A stretch of DNA of 23,623 nucleotides from CAZOBJ01 sp964577825. Lineage in GTDB: Bacteria; Planctomycetota; SZUA-567; JAFGNG01. The stretch's first letter is position 1. Each line of letters opens with the position of its first letter. This document shows positions 7,948-17,182 of the stretch, piece by piece. The notes below the pieces were generated by a model. It was not told where the DNA came from. It saw nothing but the letters and a program-made list of their open reading frames with translations, and ran no database searches. The position numbers and the translations under genes are program-made. The stretch covers positions 1-23,623 of the forward strand of contig CAZOBJ010000047.1 in NCBI GenBank assembly GCA_964577825.1, in the 5' to 3' direction.

Positions 7948-9308
7948 CCGGGCAGGCAACAACGGTGCGCGGGCAGGCCCGCGTCATGCGCCGAGCGAGG
8001 CGGGGCCTGCTCGTAGTTGTGTACGCAGGCCTCGCGGTCCTGTGCGCGAAGGCGCGGGCGGGCTCGATTACGTACGACGCGCAAGAGAACTTGATCCGCG
8101 TGCAGGGGCATCCCGAGAACGCGCCCGCCACGCTCGCGCAGCTCAAGCAAGCGAACGACGCGGGCGGATGGAACACCGTGCGCTACGACCGCGACAAGAA
8201 CGCGTACACCGTGACCGCGCGCCTGCGCATCGGCACGGACGACGGGGCCGAGTCCTGGCTGCGCGTGGGCGCCTCGCAGGACAGGTGCGAGACCCTGCGC
8301 ATGCGGGCCGACCTTGTGGTCGCGGCCGCCAAGGAGGGCAAGTACTATCGCAGCTATGAGGGCGAGAACGGCCTGCTGTTGCGCGCGCCCGCCTCGGCCG
8401 CGAGCCGGCCGGCTCTGCGGTTCGACTGCCTCGAACAGGGCGCCTGTGGCCTGGTGCTCGAGGCGGGCGGCGCGCTCGTGGCGGTCGACGCGGACATCGG
8501 GGCGGTGAGCACACAGCGGGGCAACCGGGCCTCGTGGAACGGCACGGGCAACCGGCTGCGCCTGGAGCGGTGCACGGTCGAGGGGTTCGAGCGGCTGTAC
8601 CACCTCGCTACGGCCGACGCCGCGCAAAGCGTGGTGCGCGGGACCACGTTCCGGCACATCGGCACCGTGTTCGTGAACGGCCCCCAGTACGCCGAGGACT
8701 GCGTGTTTCGCGATGTCGACCTCGCGGTCGGCGACGGCGGCGGCATGCGCGCGACGCTCGTGCGCTGCCGGTTCCGGGACAACAAGCGCAACTGGATGCT
8801 GCGCTACACCAAGGGCGGCATCCGCGCCATCGACTGCGTGTTCGGCCCGCCCGAGGAGCAGCAGGTCATTTGCCGGGGCGCGGTGCGGCCCGACACGGGC
8901 GAGCGCAGCTATCCGCTCTTTATCGCGCAGCAGCACCTGATGTTCGCCGTCCGCGACGAGGCGGGCGCGCCCGTGCCCGGGGCGACCGTAACGTTGACCT
9001 GTGAACAGGACGCGCCCGGCGCGGTGGTGCTCGGCCGGGCGCGCACGGACGAGCACGGGTGCACCCCGGGCGTGCACAGCCACCGGGCCCTGTTCGTGAC
9101 CAACGAATACTACCTGGCCACGGACGACCCCGAAAACCCGGAGCATCGACAGTACACCTACAAAGCCACCGTGTCCGCGCCCGGGTTTGCGGACGCCACC
9201 GTGGAGGGTCTGGACCCGGACGTGTACCTGGGCCTGCATGCCGAGGTGATCCCGGCGCCGGACTGGCTGAATCTGGTGCGCGTGACGCTGAAGCGCGCCG
9301 AACCCTAG
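7944..9308 (+). CDS. Exported right-handed beta-helix protein with C-terminal Ig-like/regulatory domain
   Basis: A 454-aa protein whose ATG overlaps the preceding stop as ATGA, indicating translational coupling. It has a signal peptide with a long basic N-region (RRARRG), a hydrophobic core, and likely cleavage after KARA. An internal ATG at 7986 would give a more usual signal-peptide length. The centre (about 80-320) has short repeating beta-strand turns of the parallel beta-helix type, such as LRLERCTVEGFERLY, TTFRHIGTVFVNG, AEDCVFRDVDLAV and TLVRCRFRDNKRN. From about 330, AVRDEAGAPVPGATVTL followed by ARTDEHGCTPG fits a carboxypeptidase-regulatory or Ig-like domain. Beta-helix proteins of this kind often act on polysaccharides, but I recognise no lyase or hydrolase active site. 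It is probably expressed with the upstream CBM9/TIM-barrel protein. Confidence 0.75.
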   Translation: MTGQATTVRGQARVMRRARRGLLVVVYAGLAVLCAKARAGSITYDAQENLIRVQGHPENAPATLAQLKQANDAGGWNTVRYDRDKNAYTVTARLRIGTDDGAESWLRVGASQDRCETLRMRADLVVAAAKEGKYYRSYEGENGLLLRAPASAASRPALRFDCLEQGACGLVLEAGGALVAVDADIGAVSTQRGNRASWNGTGNRLRLERCTVEGFERLYHLATADAAQSVVRGTTFRHIGTVFVNGPQYAEDCVFRDVDLAVGDGGGMRATLVRCRFRDNKRNWMLRYTKGGIRAIDCVFGPPEEQQVICRGAVRPDTGERSYPLFIAQQHLMFAVRDEAGAPVPGATVTLTCEQDAPGAVVLGRARTDEHGCTPGVHSHRALFVTNEYYLATDDPENPEHRQYTYKATVSAPGFADATVEGLDPDVYLGLHAEVIPAPDWLNLVRVTLKRAEP

Positions 9309-9312
9309 CGAT

Positions 9313-9343
9313 CCCGGGCGCAGTCGCGGGCCTGCGGGCCGGG
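9313..9343 (+). terminator. GC-rich hairpin after the beta-helix gene
   Basis: CCCGG (9313-9317) and CGCAG (9319-9323) pair with CTGCG (9332-9336) and CCGGG (9339-9343), giving two 5-bp stems separated by a small internal loop. It starts 5 nt after the stop codon. No U-tract follows. Confidence 0.4.
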
Positions 9344-9438
9344 GCGGACCTATGGTATCGGCGCCACGGTCGCCGCAGTGAGCTCGACGGAGCGCGGGCC
9401 CCATCCTGTGACCGCGCGGCCCACTGAGGAGGACGAAT

Positions 9439-11016
9439 ATGGACTGGCGTGCCCGCTGGGCTCTGGAGACGACCGACGGGGACACGGTGGCCGACGCCCT
9501 GGGAGAGGCGCCCCGGGGGCGGATCGAGGGTCGCCACCGCATTGCCGATCTGGACGGGGTCAAGGGCCTGTTCTTCAATGGGTGGAATACCTGCATCACC
9601 GTGCCCGACGCCCCGGCGCTCGCCTGTCCCGACGGGCTTACGCTTGCGGCCTGGGTGCGTGCGGACAGCCTGAGCGAACGCGACTACCTTGTGCACAAGC
9701 ACGGGGCGTACGCGCTCCACCTGGTGGAGTACGGCCGGGTCTCCTTTGTCGTGTGGGAGCCCTCCGGCCGTCCGTATCGCGTCACGACTCGGGTGCGGCT
9801 CACCCCCAACCGCTGGCACCGGGTGGCGGCCACGTTCGACGGCCGCGACCTGATCGTGTACCTGGACGGCCGGCGCGCGGCCGAGGGCGCACAGGCCTAC
9901 ACCGGACGGCGAACGCAGGTGCGCAGGACCAACGCCCCCCTGCTCATCGGCGGCATGCGGCCCGACCCGTATGCCCGGCCCATGAGCTTGTTCTGCGGGG
10001 CGATGGCCGACGTGCGCCTGGGAGGCCGTGCGCTGACCCTCGAGGAGGTCGCGGCCGACTACGCGCAGGCGCCCGCCGGCCGCGTGGCCTATCCGGCGCT
10101 CACCCGCCCCCACCTGCGCAAGATGGGCACGTTCTGGCACGGGTGCGAGTCGTCCCCCTTTGTGTGGCAGGGACGACTTAAGGTGCTCGTCAACGACCGC
10201 GGCCGCGACGAAAGCGGGCGCCTGTCTACGCGGCTGTGGATCTACGACATGGCCGACCGCACCTTTGGCCCGCATTTCGGCGAGGGATGCATCTTTCCCT
10301 GTGCGTACGCCGAGGGCGATAGGACCTATGTCTACGCGGTGCGCGGCGGCTGGGGCGGGCGCGAGATGGTGGCGCTTACGAGCACGGACCTCGTGACCTG
10401 GGATGAGCGCACCGTGCTCACCTTCCCGCACACGGTCTTCAACATGTCCGTGTGCAGGGCGGGCGAACGGTATCTCATGGGGTACGACATCTGTCCGGAG
10501 AACAACGCCCATGACGCGCGCACCTGCTTCGCCTGGTCCGAGGACCTGGTGCACTGGCAGCCGGCGCCCGCGTCCTGCACCTACTCCCTGGACTACTACA
10601 CCGCCGCCGTGGCCATCAGGCACGCCGAAGGCTGGACCTACGCGATCCAGCTTCGCAGCCTATCGGACATGCGGGAGTTCAACACCTACGTCGCGCGCAG
10701 CCGGGACCTCGTCACCTGGCACGGCAGCCCCCTCAACCCGTTGCTCGCCTGGAGCGACGAGGACCGCAAGATCGCGCCCGGGGTGCACCCCTCCGACGAG
10801 GAGCGCGCGCGCATGGACCGCACGCTCAATCAGAACGCCAGCGACCTGGACCTGTGCGAGTTCGAGGGCAAGACCGTCATTACCTACTCCTGGGGCGACC
10901 AGCGCATGCCCCCGCCGGAGCGCAAGCGGCGCGCGGGATGGCGCATGTTTCTCGCGTACGCCGTGCACGAGGGGCCGATGAGCGGGTTCCTCAGGGCGTA
11001 CTTCGAACCCGTGTGA
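9439..11016 (+). CDS. LamG-like lectin domain fused to GH32/43-type five-bladed propeller
   Basis: A 525-aa protein. Residues about 1-205 form a LamG/concanavalin-A-like jelly roll (GLTLAAWVRADS; NRWHRVAATFDGRDLIVYLDG). About 215-525 look like the five-bladed propeller of GH32/GH43/GH117-type glycosidases, with the blade motif S-x-DLV-x-W seen three times (TSTDLVTW, WSEDLVHW, SRDLVTW). Catalytic acids cannot be assigned by eye; candidates are acidic residues near VLVNDRGRDE and SDLDLCEFEG. GAGGAGG (9426-9432) lies 6 nt before the ATG. An in-frame TGA at 9409-9411 excludes a longer product, so there is no signal peptide and a cytoplasmic location is likely, unlike the secreted neighbours. It probably takes part in handling oligosaccharides released outside, but this is inferred from context only. 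Confidence 0.77.
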   Translation: MDWRARWALETTDGDTVADALGEAPRGRIEGRHRIADLDGVKGLFFNGWNTCITVPDAPALACPDGLTLAAWVRADSLSERDYLVHKHGAYALHLVEYGRVSFVVWEPSGRPYRVTTRVRLTPNRWHRVAATFDGRDLIVYLDGRRAAEGAQAYTGRRTQVRRTNAPLLIGGMRPDPYARPMSLFCGAMADVRLGGRALTLEEVAADYAQAPAGRVAYPALTRPHLRKMGTFWHGCESSPFVWQGRLKVLVNDRGRDESGRLSTRLWIYDMADRTFGPHFGEGCIFPCAYAEGDRTYVYAVRGGWGGREMVALTSTDLVTWDERTVLTFPHTVFNMSVCRAGERYLMGYDICPENNAHDARTCFAWSEDLVHWQPAPASCTYSLDYYTAAVAIRHAEGWTYAIQLRSLSDMREFNTYVARSRDLVTWHGSPLNPLLAWSDEDRKIAPGVHPSDEERARMDRTLNQNASDLDLCEFEGKTVITYSWGDQRMPPPERKRRAGWRMFLAYAVHEGPMSGFLRAYFEPV

Positions 11017-11060
11017 ATCGAGCGACCGGCGCCCGCAGGCAACGGGCCATTCGACCCTGC

Positions 11061-11070
11061 GAAACGTTTC
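11061..11070. promoter_or_regulatory. Perfect palindrome GAAACGTTTC, LacI/GalR-type operator candidate
   Basis: This 10-bp perfect palindrome, centred on CG, ends 2 nt before a promoter-like -35 box. The AAACGTTT core is typical of operators for LacI/GalR-family sugar regulators such as PurR and CcpA. No regulator gene is visible in the window. Confidence 0.45.
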
Positions 11071-11072
11071 CG

Positions 11073-11101
11073 TTGACCGGTTGTGCACGCGCGGCTAAGG
11101 T
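11073..11101 (+). promoter_or_regulatory. Sigma70-like promoter before the second CBM9/TIM-barrel gene
   Basis: TTGACC (11073-11078), a 17-nt spacer and TAAGGT (11096-11101) lie 54 nt upstream of the ATG. The -35 is close to TTGACA, and the -10 keeps the important first, second and last positions of TATAAT. Confidence 0.45.
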
Positions 11102-11155
11102 GCGCGGCGTCGGCCGAAGTGTGCCGGCGACTTTGTTGACGGGAGGGGTGTCGAG

Positions 11156-14100
11156 ATGAGGAGCGTTCCGATGCGACGGATTGCGTGCGCGATGTTGGTC
11201 TTCATGGTGGGCGCGGCCGCGGTGTGGGCCGCGGATGCGCCGATGCTGGACCTCGTTCCCCTGGCCGGCGACCCCCCGCAGATCGACGGCCAGCTCCAGG
11301 ACGCCTGCTGGGACGACGCGGCGCATACGGACGCGTTCGCGGAGTTCGGCACGGGCGCCGCGCCCGAGGTGCGCACCGAGGCGTGGGTCACCTCGGACGG
11401 GGACTACTTGTACGTGGCCATGCGCTGCGAGGAGGAGCCCGACCGCGGCGTGCGGGCCGAGCATACCGGCCGGCCGGAGACCCTCAGGCAAGACGACCGG
11501 GTGGAGGTGTTCCTGGCCGCCCGGCCGCAGGTCTATTACCACTTCACGCTCGGCGCGGGCAACGCCAAGTACGAGCAGCGCGTCGCCGGCGAGCGCAAGG
11601 ACCTCGGCTGGGACGTGTCCTGGCCCTCGGCCACCGCGGTGGGCGCCCGCGAATGGACCGCGGAGATGGCCCTGCCCCTGTACATTTTCGGCGCGGGCCG
11701 GCTGCCGGCCGAGCCCTTGTACCTGAACCTGACCCGCACCCGGTACGGCGTCGGCCAGCGGTTCCTGACCTGGGCGGCGGTGCAGAAGACCTTTCACGAC
11801 CCCGAGCGGTTCGGCCGGCTGACCGGTCTGGAGGAGGCCGAGACCCCGGCCCTGTTCGCCCCGGTGCTCACCGGCGCGCGGGTGAGCGGGTACCGGACCG
11901 CCCAGGGGCAGGCGACCTTCCCCTTGGACTTGGCCCTGTCCAACCGCGGGGGCAAGCCGGGCACCGTGACCGTGGTGGTCGAGGACCGGCCCTGGGGCGC
12001 GGACCCGAAGCGCACCGAGCATCCCCTGGACCTGGGCTCGCTCGTGGAGCATGAGACCTACACCGTGCAGGTGCCGGTGGCCGCCCCCGCCGCGCGCACG
12101 GCGCGCGCGTGGCTGGAGCTCGACGGCCGGCCCATCGGCGCGGTCGCGTCCGTGGCGGGCACGGACGCGCTGACCCCGCTCGACGTGTGGCTGGACCGCA
12201 ACTACTACACCTCCGAGCCCGAGGCGCAGGTCCTGTGCAAGACCGTGTTCACGGACCGGGCTCTGGCGGGCAAGTCCTTCGGCCTGGAGGTGCGCGACGC
12301 GCAGGACCGGGTGGTGGCCGCGCAGGAGCGCGACGCGGTCAACGGCCCCGCGTTCGAGGTCTCGCTCGCAGGCCTTGCGCCTGGGCGCTACACCGTGCGC
12401 GTGTCTCTGCGCGAAGACGGCCGCGATCTCGGCGCGCTCGTGCGCACCCTGGAGAAGCATCCGCCCGCGCCCGAGGGCGTGCGCGAGGTGAAGCTCGACC
12501 AGGTGAACGAGTGCATCCTGGTCGACGGCGAGCCCTGGTTCCCGGTTGGGTTCATGATGTACGGCGGCATCTCCGAAGAGAACATCCAGCAGCTCGCCGA
12601 CGCCGGGTACGACGCCATGGTGCGCTGGTGGGTCGTGGGCGGGCGCACGCTCGACGTGCTGCCGCGGTCCCTGGAGCAGCTCGACGCCGCAGAGCAGGCC
12701 GGAATCCGGGTGTTCGAGACCTGCACCGGGTTCGCGCCCAGTCTGCGCTACGGCGATGCGCAGTTCCGCGAGAATTACCTCCAGGGCGTGGAGAACCTGC
12801 CTGCGTACATCGAGGAGTTCCGCCAGCATCCGGCCGTGATCGGGTACTACGGCCTGGACGAGCCGGGCGAGAGGTTCTTCGACCTGGGCAAGAGGACTTA
12901 CGAGATTGTCCACCGCCTGGACCCCTACCACACGATGTACAGTTCCGGCAACTCGGTGTGGCCGGATTCGGGGTACGAGATCTTCGACCTGTTGGGCATG
13001 CACGGATACTGGGACCCGATCGTGCGCGAGGATATCCCGCTCGCCCGCCGGGTGGCCGGCATGCACATCGTGGCCGCCCGCCACCACCGGCCGTTCCTGG
13101 CCACGCCGCAGACCGACCGGCCCGACTACACGCGCAACCTGACCCCGCAGGAGCTGCGCTGCACCGTGTACCTGTGCCTGATCCACGAGGCCAAGGGGCT
13201 CATCTACTTCCGGCATCCGGTGTATCACCCCACGTACTGGGCGATGCTCCGGTCGGTCTCCCAGGAGGCCAAGGACCTGGCGCCCGTGCTCATGGGCAAG
13301 ACCCCGCCCCAGCGCGTGGACGTGAACCTGCGCGCGCAGCGAGGCCAGCCCGTGTTGCCGCCCGGACCGGCGGCGGCGCTTGCGGACTTCCAGCCCATCC
13401 ACGACGTGGGCACCACCCTGGACCTGCCCCTCGTACAGGTGCTCGTCAAGGACCTGCCCGGCGGCGGCGAGATGATCCTGGCGGCCAACGCCTGGCGCGA
13501 CGAGCTGGACGCGGCCTTCCGCGTCAGCTCGCTCGGGCCCGAGAGCACGGTTCGCGAGCACTTCACCGGCAAGACCTACCCGGTGGAGGACGGCGCGTTC
13601 GAGGACGCGCTCGAGCCCTTCGCCGTGCGCGTGTACGTGACCGAAGGCTCGACCCGCGAGCCGGGGACGCCCGTGCAGGTGGGCGTGCACCTCGTGCGGA
13701 CCAAGGCCGCGGAGCCGATCGTGCTCCATCCCGAGCGCGAGGAAGGCCAGAACCTGATAGAGAACCCCGGCTTCGAGGCCCAGGGCGGCTGGACCGGGGG
13801 CGAGATCGTGACCGAGGCCCCGCACTCGGGCGACCGATGCCTGCGGCTGGACGCGCCCGAGGACGCCGAACACGCGCGGGCCACGACCCGGGTTGCGCTC
13901 AAGGCCGGACAGAAGTACCGGCTCAGCGCCTGGGTCCGCACGGACATCCGCCAGGGCACGGAGCCGCCCCGGTTCTACTTCTTCGGGGTGGCCGGGTTCC
14001 GCCTGCCCGTGGACCAGGCCGAGTGGACTCAGGTGCAGGTGGACCTGCACGAGCCCCGGGAGGACGGGACGCTGCTCGTCGGACCGCACGCGCCCCAGGG

Positions 14101-14713
14101 CGAGGGGTCGATCTGGGTCGATGACGTGGAGGTGGTGCCCCTGGCCCCGCCCGCGGTGCCGAACCTTGTGGTCAACGGCAGCTTCGAGGCGCAGACCCTG
14201 CCCGGCTGGCCGGACAACTGGGGCACCTACAGCCGTTCCGGGCGTAACATCATGTACGCCGACGCGCAGGACGCCTGGCACGGACAGAACAGCCTGCTCA
14301 TCCGCTGGGAGCAGGATCGTGCGTACTGGTCCTGGAACGCGGTGTGTGAGTTCGCGTTCGAGGATCGCAGGCCCGACACGCCGTACACCCTGTCCCTGGC
14401 GGCCAAGGCCTTGTCCGCGGATGCGCCGCCCCTGGAGGTGTCCTTCTCCGGCGGCCGCGGCGGGGAGATCACGCACACCATCGAGCCCACCACCGAGTGG
14501 AAGCGCTACGTCCTGCCCATCGTGCTGCCGCAGGAGGACTGGAACCAATGGTGGCACGGGGACGTGAACATCGGGTTCACGGCTCAGGGTCGGGGCGGGT
14601 ACCGCATCGACGCGGTGCAGTTTGAGGAAGGAGACGAGGCCACGCCCTACCGCGAGGTCGACTACCAGGCCCCGAAGCTCGACGACAAGTGGCTGCAGTA
14701 CACCACGTGGTAA
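11156..14713 (+). CDS. Secreted CBM9-like / TIM-barrel glycosidase-like / dual CBM4_9-like protein, paralogue
   Basis: A 1185-aa exported protein with the same domain order as the product of 4459-7947. The signal peptide covers about residues 1-26 (AAAVWA|AD). A CBM9-like domain covers about 30-230 (DPPQIDGQLQDACWDDA; QDDRVEVFLA). Beta-sandwich domains run to about 440, and a TIM-barrel-like domain opens with EVKLDQVNECILVDGEPWF. It has YYGLDEPG with D568-E569 at the predicted strand-4 position. Two CBM4_9-like modules begin near 866 (NLIENPGFE) and 1002 (NLVVNGSFE). In the strand-7 region, where the paralogue has E660, this protein reads LATPQTDRPD, with no Glu, so its catalytic machinery may differ. 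GGGAGGGG (11141-11148) supports the ATG at 11156; ATG 11171 is a less likely alternative. Landmarks such as LDRNYYTSE and PAPEGVREVK are shared with the paralogue, showing common origin. Confidence 0.83.
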   Translation: MRSVPMRRIACAMLVFMVGAAAVWAADAPMLDLVPLAGDPPQIDGQLQDACWDDAAHTDAFAEFGTGAAPEVRTEAWVTSDGDYLYVAMRCEEEPDRGVRAEHTGRPETLRQDDRVEVFLAARPQVYYHFTLGAGNAKYEQRVAGERKDLGWDVSWPSATAVGAREWTAEMALPLYIFGAGRLPAEPLYLNLTRTRYGVGQRFLTWAAVQKTFHDPERFGRLTGLEEAETPALFAPVLTGARVSGYRTAQGQATFPLDLALSNRGGKPGTVTVVVEDRPWGADPKRTEHPLDLGSLVEHETYTVQVPVAAPAARTARAWLELDGRPIGAVASVAGTDALTPLDVWLDRNYYTSEPEAQVLCKTVFTDRALAGKSFGLEVRDAQDRVVAAQERDAVNGPAFEVSLAGLAPGRYTVRVSLREDGRDLGALVRTLEKHPPAPEGVREVKLDQVNECILVDGEPWFPVGFMMYGGISEENIQQLADAGYDAMVRWWVVGGRTLDVLPRSLEQLDAAEQAGIRVFETCTGFAPSLRYGDAQFRENYLQGVENLPAYIEEFRQHPAVIGYYGLDEPGERFFDLGKRTYEIVHRLDPYHTMYSSGNSVWPDSGYEIFDLLGMHGYWDPIVREDIPLARRVAGMHIVAARHHRPFLATPQTDRPDYTRNLTPQELRCTVYLCLIHEAKGLIYFRHPVYHPTYWAMLRSVSQEAKDLAPVLMGKTPPQRVDVNLRAQRGQPVLPPGPAAALADFQPIHDVGTTLDLPLVQVLVKDLPGGGEMILAANAWRDELDAAFRVSSLGPESTVREHFTGKTYPVEDGAFEDALEPFAVRVYVTEGSTREPGTPVQVGVHLVRTKAAEPIVLHPEREEGQNLIENPGFEAQGGWTGGEIVTEAPHSGDRCLRLDAPEDAEHARATTRVALKAGQKYRLSAWVRTDIRQGTEPPRFYFFGVAGFRLPVDQAEWTQVQVDLHEPREDGTLLVGPHAPQGEGSIWVDDVEVVPLAPPAVPNLVVNGSFEAQTLPGWPDNWGTYSRSGRNIMYADAQDAWHGQNSLLIRWEQDRAYWSWNAVCEFAFEDRRPDTPYTLSLAAKALSADAPPLEVSFSGGRGGEITHTIEPTTEWKRYVLPIVLPQEDWNQWWHGDVNIGFTAQGRGGYRIDAVQFEEGDEATPYREVDYQAPKLDDKWLQYTTW

Positions 14714-14757
14714 GGGCTCCGTCCAGGACCCAGGGACGACTCGACGGGCGACAGACC

Positions 14758-14795
14758 GACCCCCCGCACCCGGGGCTGCGCGGGTGCGGGGGGTC
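14758..14795 (+). terminator. Perfect 15-bp hairpin between the CBM9/TIM-barrel and GH42-like genes
   Basis: GACCCCCCGCACCCG (14758-14772) pairs perfectly with CGGGTGCGGGGGGTC (14781-14795) around an 8-nt loop. ACAGAC/GTCTGT can form an alternative outer stem. The following sequence (TGTACAAGG) has no U-tract. It could end the upstream transcript or act as a processing or stability element. Confidence 0.55.
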
Positions 14796-14829
14796 TGTAC
14801 AAGGGCGCAGCAGCGAACAAGGCGACGGC

Positions 14830-17106
14830 ATGCAGCGAGACCGGGAAGACCCCAAGGCATGGCTTGAGACGACGTTCCGCAGGATCATGTGCGGGTTCTC
14901 GTTCCGGGACCCGGAGGCGATCGAGATCACCACGGGCAAGCCCGTGTCCGCCGAGCGGCGCGCGGCCATGCAGCGGGACGTGGACCGGTACCTGGACCCG
15001 GAGATCTATGTGCGCGCGCTTACGCGCATGGGCATCCAGGTCCTCCACCACCACGCCAAGAACCACGGCGGCGTGTCCTGCTACGCCACCAAGGTGGGGC
15101 ACCGTTTCTCGCTCATGGGCGAGCGCGACTTTTTCGGCGAGCTCGTCACCGCGTGCCGCAAGGCGGGCATCGTGCCCGGGGCCATGTACCAGGTGGGCAT
15201 GGACCGGGTGCACGCCGCCCAGCACCCGGAGTGGCTCCAGATGGACGCGACGGGCAAGCGGTGCACCTTCACCCTGTGTCCGAACAACCGCGAGTGGCGG
15301 TCGATCGTCATGGCCCAGACCGAGGAGATCGCGCACTACGACATCGGGTCGCTCGTGTTCGACGAGCTTCTGCTGGACTGGCACAACATCGGCACCGCGT
15401 GCTACTGCCCGCACTGCCGGCGGCTCTTCCAACAGGAGGTGGGCGACGACATCCCCGAACAGGAGGACTGGGACAACCCCCTGTGGAGCAAGTTCGTGCT
15501 CTGGCGGTACGAGAAGCTCGCCGAGTTCATCGAGGAAGCGGACGCCATCCGCAAGCGGGTGAACCCGGACATCGCGCTCACCAGCATCTACAAGGCCTTC
15601 CCGATCAACGACTGGAAGGACGGATGGGACGCGGACCGCACGGCGCCGCTGTTCGACTTTCTGCTCGGGGACGTGGGCGGCGCGAGCCGGGTGGGGTTCC
15701 GCGCGCGCTGGTACCGGGCGCTCAGCCGCCACCGGCCCGAGCTCGCCTGCGACTTCGAGTTCCTGGTGGGCAGCTACACCCACTATCACTACGTGGACAA
15801 GGGCATCCCCAAGCCCCGGGACATGTGCCTGGCCGACGTGATGACCGCCCTGGCCAACGGTGCCACGCCCGCATTCGAGTCGGTGGGATGGAGCAACCAC
15901 CGGTTCTGGGACAAGCGCAAGGCCACCATGTGCGCGCCCGTGTTCGACGAGATCTACCGAGAGGCCACGCGCGAAATCGAGCGGCGCGAGCCCTGGCTCG
16001 TGCACACCGACCGGCTGCGCCACGCCATGCTCCTGCATTCGCGCCGCACGCGGGACTTCCGGTACCACAGCGGCAGCGGCGTGGAACCGTACAAGGAGTC
16101 CTTCTGGGGCTGGCACAGCGCTTTGCTCAACGGCCAGGTGCTCTACGACATGGGCACCGAGGCGCGGCTCAATGCCGAGGACCTGCCCGGGTACAGCGTG
16201 CTGGTGCTCGCGAACGCCGCTTGCCTGTCCGACGAACAGGCCGAGGCGATCCGCCAGTACGTCCGGGCCGGCGGCGGGTTGGTGGCGAGCTTCTGCCCGT
16301 CGCTCTTTGACGAGACGGGCAAGGAGCGCGCGGACTTCGCGCTCGCGGACGTGCTGGGCGTCTCGTACCAGGACGGCGCGGACACGGACTACATCCTGCG
16401 CAAAGAGAACCCGGCGCAGCGCGACCAGTATTTCCTGTCCGTCGACGAGAAGCACAAGTTCTTCGACGGGGTGCTCGTGCCCGGCCAGCGAATGACCTGC
16501 CCGGCGCCGATGGCCCGCGTAACCCCACGGGCGGACGCCCGGCCCCTGGGGCGCATCACCATCTACCGGCACGAGGGTGGACCGTTCGAGGGCGGCAACG
16601 ACGCGATCAGCGGCCGCGGCCGGCCCGAGCCCACGGACAACCCGGTCCTGGTCACGAACCGCTTCGGCAAGGGGCGATCGGTGTACCTGGCCGGCAAGTT
16701 CGCCGCGTCCTACCGGGTCCACGCGCACCCGCTCCTGCACAAGGTGATGCTGCGCGCGGTGCGCTGGGCGGGCGGCCGACCCACGGTGGAGGTCGACGCG
16801 CCGCCCTCCGTGGAGGTGAACGCGTACGACCAGCCGGCCGAGGGGCGGCGGATCGTGCACCTCGTGAACTACCAGGCCGTGCCCATGCGCGCCGTGCTCA
16901 CCGGACGAGAGCCGTTGGCCGAGCGCATCCTGCCCGTGCACGGCCTCATGGTCACCGCGCGCGTCCCGCGCGGGCGCAAGGTCAGGAAGGTGTACCTGGC
17001 CCCGGACAAGAAGCGCCTCAAGTGGACGCAGGAGACCGGCTCGCGCATCCGCATCACCGTGCCCGAGGTCCACATCCACGGCATGGTGGTGGTCGAGTAC
17101 GCGTAG
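14830..17106 (+). CDS. GH42-like protein with trimerisation (GATase-like) domain, copy 1
   Basis: A 758-aa protein of the GH42/hypothetical glycoside hydrolase 6 type. The N-terminal TIM-barrel-like part contains HHHAKNHGGVSCY, then VFDELLLDWHN with D178, E179 and D183. It is followed by CYCPHC (C191, C193, C196), which matches the CxCxxC zinc site of GH42 beta-galactosidases. Residues about 454-520 form the GH42 trimerisation-type domain (LVLANAACLSDEQAEAIRQY; SLFDETGKERADFAL). The last part is beta-rich. The ATG at 14830 aligns with the start of the downstream paralogue, which begins with the same EDPKAW block, and lies past a strong hairpin. The ribosome site is weak (AAGG at 14819). There is no signal peptide, so action in the cytoplasm is likely. 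Substrate is unknown. Confidence 0.82.
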   Translation: MQRDREDPKAWLETTFRRIMCGFSFRDPEAIEITTGKPVSAERRAAMQRDVDRYLDPEIYVRALTRMGIQVLHHHAKNHGGVSCYATKVGHRFSLMGERDFFGELVTACRKAGIVPGAMYQVGMDRVHAAQHPEWLQMDATGKRCTFTLCPNNREWRSIVMAQTEEIAHYDIGSLVFDELLLDWHNIGTACYCPHCRRLFQQEVGDDIPEQEDWDNPLWSKFVLWRYEKLAEFIEEADAIRKRVNPDIALTSIYKAFPINDWKDGWDADRTAPLFDFLLGDVGGASRVGFRARWYRALSRHRPELACDFEFLVGSYTHYHYVDKGIPKPRDMCLADVMTALANGATPAFESVGWSNHRFWDKRKATMCAPVFDEIYREATREIERREPWLVHTDRLRHAMLLHSRRTRDFRYHSGSGVEPYKESFWGWHSALLNGQVLYDMGTEARLNAEDLPGYSVLVLANAACLSDEQAEAIRQYVRAGGGLVASFCPSLFDETGKERADFALADVLGVSYQDGADTDYILRKENPAQRDQYFLSVDEKHKFFDGVLVPGQRMTCPAPMARVTPRADARPLGRITIYRHEGGPFEGGNDAISGRGRPEPTDNPVLVTNRFGKGRSVYLAGKFAASYRVHAHPLLHKVMLRAVRWAGGRPTVEVDAPPSVEVNAYDQPAEGRRIVHLVNYQAVPMRAVLTGREPLAERILPVHGLMVTARVPRGRKVRKVYLAPDKKRLKWTQETGSRIRITVPEVHIHGMVVVEYA

Positions 17107-17182
17107 ACCGGCGTCCGGGGCCGCGGGCGCGGTCACGTTTCCACGGGTTGCGCACAGGCGCACGAGCGAGAAAGGCCCAGAC

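Noticed and set aside
4393..7962. A minus-strand open frame of 1189 codons antisense to the first CBM9/TIM-barrel gene
   Set aside because: Shadow of GC-rich codon bias: low-complexity Arg/Ala/Gly/His composition, no domain pattern, while the + frame has signal peptide, CBM9, barrel and CBM motifs.
10991..14860. A minus-strand open frame of 1289 codons antisense to the second CBM9/TIM-barrel gene
   Set aside because: Same reason; it spans two intergenic regions, a promoter-like site and a perfect hairpin, and shows no recognisable domain.
17107..17182. Promoter for the second GH42-like gene
   Set aside because: A TTGCGC box and an ACGTTTCC half-site are present, but no acceptable -10 at normal spacing; co-transcription with the first copy is simpler.
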